From an uncultured Alistipes sp. (GTDB taxonomy: Bacteria > Bacteroidota > Bacteroidia > Bacteroidales > Rikenellaceae): a DNA stretch of 14,536 nucleotides. Shown one piece after another: positions 6,183 to 13,900 of this stretch. Made by a program: the position numbers and the translations under genes. The DNA is taken from assembly GCA_947174575.1 (NCBI GenBank), contig CAMWJM010000005.1, positions 1-14,536 on the forward strand, in the 5' to 3' direction. Position 1 is the stretch's first letter, and every line of letters begins with the position of its first letter. The notes under the pieces are model-generated. The model saw nothing but the letters and a program-made list of their open reading frames with translations. It was not told where the DNA came from and did no database searches.

Positions 6183-7397
6183 TTATCTGACGCCGGCCGT
6201 CTGCTTTTCCAACGCTTTGTCGACCTCGATGATGAAGTCCGACAGCACGTTCATGTAGTTGATGAATGCGTCGTAGGCCGAATCATAGGGATTGAAGTAC
6301 GAATGCACGTCGCCGTCCGACAGCCACTTGGTGGCCATGTAATAGAAGTGGTCGGAGGTCTGCAGGAAGTTCCACACATAGTCGAAATCGCGGTTGTGCA
6401 ACCGGGCGATCTTCTCCTTGAGGGCATAGAGTTTCGAAAAAGCCTCGTTCTGCAACTCGTTGCCGAGCCAGGCCGTCACGTCGCGCTCTTCGTCGGCCCA
6501 CGACATGGCGTGCGGGCAATGGAGCACGGCCACGGGCTGGTACTTGGCGGCCGCTTCGCTCACGGTGGCGAACTCCAGACCATTTTTCTTGTCGAGCAGG
6601 GCGGCCGGCAGGGCGCGCATGAACTCGAAGATTCCCGTGTCGGCTTTCTGGTGTTCGCCGAACGTCTCGTAGTCCATGAAGAGGTTGACGACCTCGCCCG
6701 GCGTATCCTCCGAAGCGAGCCACTCCACGAACTTGTCGGCCGTCAGCGGCCACCGATCCCACCCTTGGTCGGAGAAACGGAACGCGATGTCGTCCGAGAG
6801 CTTGTAGTTGCGCAGCAGCAACCGCATCCGCTGGTCGATAGCGTTGGCATAGACGAAGTTGGGCGACTTCCAGCCCAGCACGTGCTTGGCACCCTCGGCC
6901 AGCATGGTGCGGAAGCCCATTTCGGCCACCGTGGCGCCGATCTGGTCGGAATAGATCAGCTCGGTGTTGCGGAACGCCGTGGGGCGCTTGCCGAACTCCT
7001 TCTCGATGATCTCCATGTGGAGCTTCACCTGCTCCTCGAAATCCTCCTTCGAGGCGAGCGAGGCGAGCGAATGGGAGTAGGTCTCGGCCAGGAACTCCAC
7101 GCATCCCGTGGCGGCCAGCTCCTTGAACGAAGTCAGCACCTCGGGAGCGAACGCCCGGAACTGCTCGATGGCCGTACCCGTGATGGAGAACGAACAGCGG
7201 AATGCGCCCTGGTTCTCCTTGATGAGTCTGAGCAGCAAGGCGTTCATGGGCAGATAGCACTGCCGGGCCACCTTCTGCATGATCGAACGGTTCAACAGAT
7301 CGTCCAGATAGTTGTGATCCTTGCCCATGTTGAAGAAACGGTATTTCTTCAACCGCCAGGGCTGGTGCACTTGAAAATAGAGGCAGACAGTTTTCAT
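6183..7397 (-). CDS. Glycoside hydrolase family 57, alpha-amylase type
   Basis: Retaining alpha-glucan hydrolase or glucanotransferase, cytoplasmic since no signal peptide is present. Its 404 residues are within the range of short GH57 enzymes. Conserved regions are visible in order: VCLYFQVHQPWR near the N-terminus with the HQP signature (11-13), FSITGTAIEQ (70-79), AETYSHSLASL (104-114), AFRNTELIYSD (141-151) with Glu146 as the expected nucleophile, and VNLFMDYETFGEHQ (237-250) with Asp242 as the expected acid/base. The DYETFGEH form is typical of the alpha-amylase-like GH57 group. It starts 19 bases after the stop of the GT4 gene and is the last gene of the glycogen operon, directly before the terminator. 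In this setting it probably trims or remodels intracellular glycogen or maltodextrins. Hydrolase and transferase activity cannot be told apart by eye. Confidence 0.93.
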   Translation of the reverse strand: MKTVCLYFQVHQPWRLKKYRFFNMGKDHNYLDDLLNRSIMQKVARQCYLPMNALLLRLIKENQGAFRCSFSITGTAIEQFRAFAPEVLTSFKELAATGCVEFLAETYSHSLASLASKEDFEEQVKLHMEIIEKEFGKRPTAFRNTELIYSDQIGATVAEMGFRTMLAEGAKHVLGWKSPNFVYANAIDQRMRLLLRNYKLSDDIAFRFSDQGWDRWPLTADKFVEWLASEDTPGEVVNLFMDYETFGEHQKADTGIFEFMRALPAALLDKKNGLEFATVSEAAAKYQPVAVLHCPHAMSWADEERDVTAWLGNELQNEAFSKLYALKEKIARLHNRDFDYVWNFLQTSDHFYYMATKWLSDGDVHSYFNPYDSAYDAFINYMNVLSDFIIEVDKALEKQTAGVR

Positions 7398-7416
7398 GAG
7401 GGGCTTATTTTATTTT

Positions 7417-8730
7417 TTACTGATTCTTCGCTTCTTCGATCACCTCTTCGTAGACGGCCTTGATCTTGGCGGCCACGTTGTTCCACTTGAGGTTGGTGAC
7501 CTCCTCCAAGCCCTTGGCCGCGAACATATTGGCCAATGCGGGATATTTGATCAGGCCGTACATGGCGTCGGCCATGGCGTCGACGTCCCAGTAGTCGACC
7601 TTCACGGCATAGTCCAGCACCTCGGCCACGCCGCTCTGCTTGGAGATGATGACCGGCACGTTCGACCGCATGGCTTCGAGCGGCGAAATGCCGAACGGCT
7701 CCGACACCGAGGGCATGACGTAAACGTCCGAGAGCTGGAACATCTTGTGCACGTCCTCGCCGCGCAGAAAGCCCGTGAAGTGGAAGCGGTCGGCGATGCC
7801 GAGCCGGGCCACGCGCCGGATGACGTGGTTCATCATGTCGCCCGAACCGGCCATGACGAACCGCACATTGGGCATGCGCTTGAGCACCTTGGCGGCCGCC
7901 TCGACGAAGTAGTCGGGGCCTTTCTGGTAGGTGATGCGGCCCAGGAACGTGATGATCTTATCCTCCACGCCGCGCTCGGGCGCCTCGCCGGAGTTCTCGG
8001 CGAAACGTACGGCATTGTGCATCGTCACGACCCGCTCGGCGGGGATGCCGTAGCGGTTGATGACGATGTTGCGCGTGAGGTTCGAAACGGCCATCACCCG
8101 ATCGGCGGCCTGCATGCCGGCGCGTTCGATGGCATAGACCTGCGTATTGACGTTCTCGCCGCTGCGGTCGTACTCCGTGGCGTGCATGTGCACGACCAGC
8201 GGCTTGCCCGACACGCGTTTGGCCGCGATGCCGGCGAAATAGGTGAGCCAGTCGTGGGCATGGATGATGTCGAACTGCCCCTCCAAGTCCTTGGCGACCT
8301 GCGCGGCGACCATGGCATAACGCGCGACCTCCTCCATGAGGTTGGCGCCGTACTTGCCCGAAAAGGTGTAGCGCTGCTTCCAGACGTCGGTCGTCGACCA
8401 GGTTTTCTGCCCCGTCTTGACGAACTGTTCGTGGTAGTCGGCATACTCCTCGGGCGAAATGTAGGGCACCATGTTGGAGTCGATGCGGATGAACGACAGG
8501 CCGGACAGGATGTCGTCGGCGCCGCTGCCGGTCGCTCCGTAGAGCGCCTCCACCTCGCTGGCGTTCAGCACGTGGGTGAAACGCTGATCCTCGTCGCCAT
8601 AGGCGTGCGGGACGACGAACGTCACCTCCACGCCGTTGCGCGCCAGACCGCGGGTCATGCCGTAGCAGGCGGTGCCCAGGCCGCCCGCGATATGAGGCGG
8701 AAACTCCCAACCGAACATCAAAACTCTCAT
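7417..8730 (-). CDS. Glycosyltransferase family 4, glycogen-synthase-like
   Basis: GT-B fold retaining glycosyltransferase of 437 residues, likely acting on alpha-glucan in the cytoplasm. The N-terminus MRVLMFGWEFPPHIAGGLGT holds the glycine-rich loop shared by starch and glycogen synthases and GT4 enzymes. IIHAHDWLTYFAG near residue 155 matches the conserved HAHDW segment. The C-terminal domain carries TFLGRITYQKGPDYFVEAA and the nucleotide-sugar-binding E-x7-E motif SEPFGISPLEAM (Glu344 and Glu352). It lies between the debranching enzyme and the GH57 gene. The protein is shorter than classical GT5 GlgA (about 480 residues), so GT4 is the better family call. Possible roles are chain elongation, synthesis of a primer or of maltose-1-phosphate; none can be chosen from sequence. 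The 123-base gap before it contains two hairpins. Confidence 0.88.
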   Translation of the reverse strand: MRVLMFGWEFPPHIAGGLGTACYGMTRGLARNGVEVTFVVPHAYGDEDQRFTHVLNASEVEALYGATGSGADDILSGLSFIRIDSNMVPYISPEEYADYHEQFVKTGQKTWSTTDVWKQRYTFSGKYGANLMEEVARYAMVAAQVAKDLEGQFDIIHAHDWLTYFAGIAAKRVSGKPLVVHMHATEYDRSGENVNTQVYAIERAGMQAADRVMAVSNLTRNIVINRYGIPAERVVTMHNAVRFAENSGEAPERGVEDKIITFLGRITYQKGPDYFVEAAAKVLKRMPNVRFVMAGSGDMMNHVIRRVARLGIADRFHFTGFLRGEDVHKMFQLSDVYVMPSVSEPFGISPLEAMRSNVPVIISKQSGVAEVLDYAVKVDYWDVDAMADAMYGLIKYPALANMFAAKGLEEVTNLKWNNVAAKIKAVYEEVIEEAKNQ

Positions 8731-8768
8731 AACAACAATTCTTTATAACCGACAATTCGCCCGAGGCG

Positions 8769-8853
8769 CTCCGAGGGGTTCGCACCGTCGGAGATTCGGA
8801 CTGTGCGCCGCGTCCGGGGCTGCGACCGTCGCCGCACCGCCGAACGGCAGCCC
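8769..8853 (-). other. Tandem intercistronic hairpins between debranching enzyme and GT4 genes
   Basis: Two stem-loops occupy this gap. The first in transcription order pairs 8847-8853 with 8817-8823 (GGGCTGC/GCAGCCC) and begins at the base directly after the debranching enzyme stop codon. The second pairs CTCCGA (8769-8774) with TCGGAG (8788-8793), with an inner GGT/ACC step around a TCGC loop. Neither is followed by a U-run, so they are more likely to affect RNA stability or processing than to terminate. Confidence 0.55.
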
Positions 8854-10794
8854 TTATATTTCCTTTTTCCGCTCGCGGATCATGCGATAGACGTTGAGCA
8901 CCGCCCCCACGCTCCAGGCTTGCGAGACGGCTCCGCGATAGGTATACGGAGGATCGGCGTCGTAGAGGTCGTTGATCGACCCGATGCCGTAGACCTGTAT
9001 ATCCTCCTCGAAGCCGGCCAGCAGCTCCTCGGCCTGCGGCAGGAACCCGTCGCCGTCGATGTCGAAGCATGCCTGCACGTAGAACTGCAGCAGCCACGGC
9101 CACACCGACCCGTTCTTGGCGGCGAAGTCGCGTTCGGCGGGAGTACCGTCGCACACACCCTTATAGAGCGGATTGCGCGGCGTGAGCGAACGCAGTCCCT
9201 TGGGGGTCAGCAGGTGCTGCCGCACGGTGCGGAGCACGGCGATCTGCGTCTCGATGTCGGGCATCTTGTAGGGCAGACCGCAGGCCACGATCATATTGGG
9301 ACGGATGGTGTCGTCGGCACCTCCCTCGCCCACATAGTCCGCCAAGTAGCCCTGCGGCAGGCGGAACAGCTCGTCGAACGCGGCGGCCGTACGCACGGGC
9401 AGCATCTCCCACTCCGCCACGAACCCGGTGTCGCCGTTCTCCGAAGCGAGCCGCAACGCATAGCAGACCGCATTGTACCAAAGAGCATTGATCTCGACCT
9501 GATAGCCGTTGCGCGGGGTGACGGCACGACCCTCGACCACCGAATCCATCCAGGTGAGGGGGTGCGCCTCGTCGGCCGCGGCCCAAATCAGGCCGTTGTC
9601 GTTCAGCATCACGCGCCCGGCGATGCCGCGGCGGTAGCTTTCGAGCAGCGCTTTCATCACGCCGCCGTAGCGGTTCCAGATTTCGCGGCCGTCGAGCTTC
9701 TGTTCGAGCTGCTGGAGCGTCCAGAAAAGCCACAGGGGCGCATCGGCGGCCACGGCGGCTGATGCCGATCCGGAGAACATGCCGTCGCGCATGTCGCGTA
9801 CATAGGTGTCGAGCACGGCGATGCAATCCTCCTTGTGATCCTGGGCCAGCGTCAGCCCCGGCAGGGCGATGAACGTCTGCCGCGCCGAGAACCCGGGCCA
9901 GGGATAACCGGCCACGACCTCCGTGCGGTCGCCGGGGCGCCGGATGACGAACTGACGCGCCGAATGCTCCAGACAGCTGATGAAGTCGATCTTGTGCGTG
10001 CGGCGGGCGATGGAGGCCTCGAACACCTCCTCGATGGTCTTGGTCGAACCCATTTCGTCGAGCGAAGCGGAGAAGACGATGCTCTCGCCTTTCTTGAGTT
10101 CGGTCTCGAAATAGCCGGTGGTCATGAGGTCTTCGTGCCCCTCGTAACCGCGGGCGATGTCCTGCAGGTATTCGAAGTCGTAGTACCAGTCGGGGGCGGG
10201 TACGAATTCCATGCCGGGCTTGCTGGTCTGCAGGTAGAGCCACGGGAACGACTCGTACAACCGGCATTTGACGCCGTTGACCGCCGGATACGAATGGCCG
10301 TTGGCCTCCATATTGGCTTTGGTCAGGGCGTGCTTGTCGCGGAACGCCAGGAACGGACGCAGACGCAGCCGGGTCTCGGAATGCGCGTCGACGAGCGTAT
10401 AGCGGATCATCAGCTGCGTGCGCTTGTGGATCCACAGCATCTCCTTGCGCAGGATCACGCCGCCCACGCGATAGGTGATCGTCGGGGTGGGCGTATACTG
10501 GAAGTCGGTGATGTACTTGTGTCCGCGCGGCTCGTAGACCCCTTTGAAGCGGTGCAGCGCCAGGTTGAAGCTCTGGTCGTGCTGCACGATCGTCTCGTCG
10601 AGCGACGACAACAAAAGGTAGGTGCGGTCGCTGTCGTCGATAGGCGCCACGATCAGACCGTGGTAGCGCCGCGTGTTGCAGCAGACGATGGTGGTGCTCA
10701 TGTAGCCGCCGATGCGGTCGGTGGCGAGCATCTCCCGCTGGAGCGAGTACTCCAGGTTGCCCAGTTCGCTTTTGTCGAAAGTTAATGCTGACAT
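8854..10794 (-). CDS. Glycogen debranching enzyme (amylo-alpha-1,6-glucosidase type)
   Basis: Removes alpha-1,6 branch residues from glycogen, supporting complete breakdown by the phosphorylase encoded just upstream. The 646-residue protein has the two-domain layout of prokaryotic GDE proteins. The N-terminal beta-rich domain (about 1-280) begins with FLATDRIGGYMSTTIVCCNT-like sequence; the exact start of that stretch is REMLATDRIGGYMS, followed by TRRYHGLIVAP. The C-terminal alpha/alpha barrel has YPWPGFSARQTFIALPGLTL (about 293-312), HKEDCIAVLDTY (about 317-328), LIWAAADEAHPLTWMDSV (about 400-418) and GRAVTPRNGYQVEINALWYN (about 420-440), which carry the conserved acidic and aromatic residues of the active cleft. 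No signal peptide is present. The ATG at 10792-10794 gives the family-typical N-terminus. The protein differs from GH13 GlgX-type debranching enzymes. It follows the GT3-GT35 gene after 175 bases that include a strong hairpin. Confidence 0.93.
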   Translation of the reverse strand: MSALTFDKSELGNLEYSLQREMLATDRIGGYMSTTIVCCNTRRYHGLIVAPIDDSDRTYLLLSSLDETIVQHDQSFNLALHRFKGVYEPRGHKYITDFQYTPTPTITYRVGGVILRKEMLWIHKRTQLMIRYTLVDAHSETRLRLRPFLAFRDKHALTKANMEANGHSYPAVNGVKCRLYESFPWLYLQTSKPGMEFVPAPDWYYDFEYLQDIARGYEGHEDLMTTGYFETELKKGESIVFSASLDEMGSTKTIEEVFEASIARRTHKIDFISCLEHSARQFVIRRPGDRTEVVAGYPWPGFSARQTFIALPGLTLAQDHKEDCIAVLDTYVRDMRDGMFSGSASAAVAADAPLWLFWTLQQLEQKLDGREIWNRYGGVMKALLESYRRGIAGRVMLNDNGLIWAAADEAHPLTWMDSVVEGRAVTPRNGYQVEINALWYNAVCYALRLASENGDTGFVAEWEMLPVRTAAAFDELFRLPQGYLADYVGEGGADDTIRPNMIVACGLPYKMPDIETQIAVLRTVRQHLLTPKGLRSLTPRNPLYKGVCDGTPAERDFAAKNGSVWPWLLQFYVQACFDIDGDGFLPQAEELLAGFEEDIQVYGIGSINDLYDADPPYTYRGAVSQAWSVGAVLNVYRMIRERKKEI

Positions 10795-10913
10795 ATCGCT
10801 GTTAATAACTTTGTTTCGTGTCTTGAAGATAGCGATTTTTTCGCCGACTTGTTCCCGTGTTTCGAAAAAATTCTCTTTCCGGACTCTTTTCGCGTCGTTT
10901 TCATCTATACGTA

Positions 10914-10958
10914 CGATGCCTGCAGCCGAAAAAACGATCGTTCCGGCTGCAGGTATCG
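10914..10958 (-). terminator. Strong hairpin after the GT3-GT35 fusion gene, possible internal terminator or attenuator
   Basis: CCTGCAGCCG (10919-10928) pairs perfectly with CGGCTGCAGG (10944-10953), and after one mismatch CGAT/ATCG (10914-10917 with 10955-10958) extends the stem. On the minus strand the 15-base loop contains the palindrome AACGATCGTT running into a TTTTTT tract, so a small hairpin with its own U-run is nested inside the large one. It starts 11 bases past the fusion gene's stop. No U-run follows the outer stem, so termination may be partial, letting some transcription reach the debranching enzyme gene. Confidence 0.6.
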
Positions 10959-10969
10959 CTTTCGTCGCC

Positions 10970-13900
10970 TTATGCCCACTTCACCAGCGCGAAGTCCATG
11001 CGGTGGGGCAGATGCTCGTTGCGCGGGAAGACGCGCAGCGCCACGTCGAACGTACCCGTCGAATCGGGCGCATAGTCGAGCGTATAGGTCACCAGGTTGC
11101 CCTCGACTTTCGAGCATTCGAGACCCACCGTGCGGGCCACGTTGACGGCATCGTTGCCCACGATCTGCTGGGCGATGACCATCTCCACGCCCAGGTCTTC
11201 GGGCCGCAGGTTGGCGATGTCGAGCTTCACCTCGAAGCGGTACTTCTCGCCCACATAGACGGCCTCCTTCTCGATCTTCACGCGCTCGACGTCGACCACG
11301 CGCACCTGATCCCATGCGGCCGAAACCTTGCGCTTCCAGGCCGCGATCTCGCGGGCCAGCTTGTAGCCGCCCTGGATCATCTCGCTCTTGCGGGCCGCCA
11401 ACTTATCGTAGAAGCGCTCTTCGTAGTCGATGAGCATGCGGTTGGTGGTGAAGTTCGAGGCGATGTCGGCCACGCAACGCTTCACCGCAGCCACCCAGTC
11501 GTGCGGAATGCCGTCGTGCTCGCGCTTGTAGTAGAGCGGCACGATCTGCTCCTCGATGGTGTTGTAGATCATCTCGGCATCCAGCTCGTCCTGGTAGTGC
11601 TGGTCGGCGAACGTACGCTCCATGGGGAGCATCCAGCCGGCGCCCTCCTTGTAGCCCTCGACCCACCAGCCGTCGAGCACCGAGAACTGCATCACGCCGT
11701 TCATCACGCACTTCTCGCCCGACGTGCCCGACGCCTCCAGCGGACGGGTCGGGGTGTTGAGCCATACGTCGACGCCCTGCACCATGCGGCGGGCCAGCTC
11801 CATGTCGTAGTTCTGCAGGAAGAGGATCTTGCCCACGAACTGCGGCATGGCCGCCACCTCCACGATGCGCTTGATGAGGTCCTGACCCGGCTTGTCGTTG
11901 GGGTGCGCCTTGCCGGCGAAGATGAACTGCACGGGGCGCTCCTTATTGTTGACGATGGCCGCCAGACGATCGAGGTTCGTGAAGAGCAGATAGGCGCGCT
12001 TGTAGGTGGCGAAGCGGCGCGCAAAACCGATGGTCAACACGTCGGGCTTGATGCCCTCGATGATCTGTACCATCTGACGCGGCGAGTCGAGCCGCACCTG
12101 CGCCGGGTCGCTGAAGCGGCGGCGGATATGCTTGATGAGGCGGTTCTTCAGATACATGCGTTCGTTCCACAGCTCCTCGTCGGGAATGTTGTGCACCTTC
12201 TGCCAGGCCGGAATATTATAGGTGTGGCCCTCGAATCCGTCGCCGAAATAGCGGGCGTAGAGGCGCCGCAGCGACGTGGCGATCCAGGTCGGGAAGTGCA
12301 CGCCGTTGGTGACGTAGCCGATGTGCAGCTCGTTCTTGAAATAGCCGGGCCACATGTTGCCCAGAATATCCTTGGAGACTTCGCCATGCAACCACGACAC
12401 GCCGTTGACCTCCTGCGAGAGGTTGCAAGCCAGCACCGACATCGAGAACTTCTCGCCCGGATCGTTGGGGTTGGTCTTGCCGAGGTTGATATACTGCTCC
12501 CACGTGATGCCCAGCACATCGGGATAGTGCGACATATACTGGCGGATCATATGCTCGGGGAATGCGTCGTGACCGGCCGGCACGGGGGTGTGCGTGGTGA
12601 AGAGCGACGACGAGCGGATCACCTCCAGCGCCTCGGAGAACGAGAGTTTCTTGTGGTTGACCAACTCGCGGATGCGCTCGATGCCGATGAAAGCGGCGTG
12701 GCCCTCGTTGCAGTGGAACACCTGGTGCTTGATGCCCAGTTTGCGCAGGGCGCGGATACCGCCGATACCCAACAGAATCTCCTGCTTGAGGCGGTTCTCC
12801 CAGTCGCCGCCGTAGAGGTAGTGGGTGATCTGGCGATCCTCTTCGAGGTTGTCCTCGAAATCGGCGTCCAGCAGATAGAGGTCGGTGCGGCCCACCTGGC
12901 ATTTCCACACGCGGGCCGACAGCGTACGGCCGGGGAAAGCGATCGTTATGGTGAGCCAGTTGCCCTCCTCGTCGCGCACGGGCGAGATGGGCAGCTTGTA
13001 GAAGTTCTGCGCTTCATAAGTCGCCTCCTGCGCCCCCTGGGCCGAAAGACGCTGAGTAAAGTAGCCGTAGCGATACAGCAGACCCACGGCCGCCATCGGC
13101 ACGTTCTTGTCCGACGCCTCCTTGAGGTAGTCGCCGGCCAGGATACCCAGACCGCCCGAATAGATCTTCAGCGACGAGTGCAGACCGTACTCCATGGAGA
13201 AGTAGGAGACCGTCGTGGTCTTGGGATCGGGCTTCTCGTTCATGTACTCATGGAACTGGGCATGTACGGCGTCGAGCTGGGCCAGGAACTGCGAGTCCTG
13301 CTCCAACTGCCGAAGCCGCTCCAAGCTCAACTTGTCGAGGAACGCTATGGGATTGCGCTCGCAGGCGGCCCACAATGCGGGGTCGATGTTCTCGAAGAGG
13401 TCGCGGGCGCCGGGATTCCAGCACCACCACAGGTTGCGCGACAGCTCCTCCAGCGCATGCAGGCGCGCCGGCAGGGTCTTTTCGACCATCATGCGGTTCC
13501 AGTTGGGTTTCTCGACGAAGAGCTGCTGACGCACGAAGTTGATCTGCTCGTTGCGCGAGCCGCCGTCGTCCAGCACGGCGCGGTTCGTCCGGGCGATCGA
13601 AGTCTCGATCGCTTCGGAATAGGCCTTCTCATAAGCCTCGTAGAGGTGTTCCCACAGCGCCGATTTCGAGATTTCGTAGGCCGAGCGGCGCACCGACTCC
13701 ACCTGCCGGGCGTCGAGTCGGCTGAAACGCAGCAGCGCGTCGGCGATGCCGGCCACCACCTCGCGGTCGTTGTAGTCGTCGCGACGGATCACCTCCACGC
13801 CGTCGTGCTCGGGCAGCTTCTCCACCCAGAGGCCGAAGCCGGCCAGCGTGGTCGTAAGGGTCGGCACCGAGAATGCCACCGATTCGAGCGGCGTGTAGCC

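Noticed and set aside
10806..10813. TAACTTTG on the plus strand, a match to the Bacteroidetes -7 consensus
   Set aside because: It points into the antisense strand of the fusion gene, has no -33 element at proper spacing and no plus-strand gene downstream; an antisense transcript cannot be excluded but is not supported.
10849..11145. Plus-strand frame of 98 codons in the gap after the debranching enzyme gene
   Set aside because: Most of it is antisense to the end of the phosphorylase domain and it has no recognisable motif or ribosome binding site.
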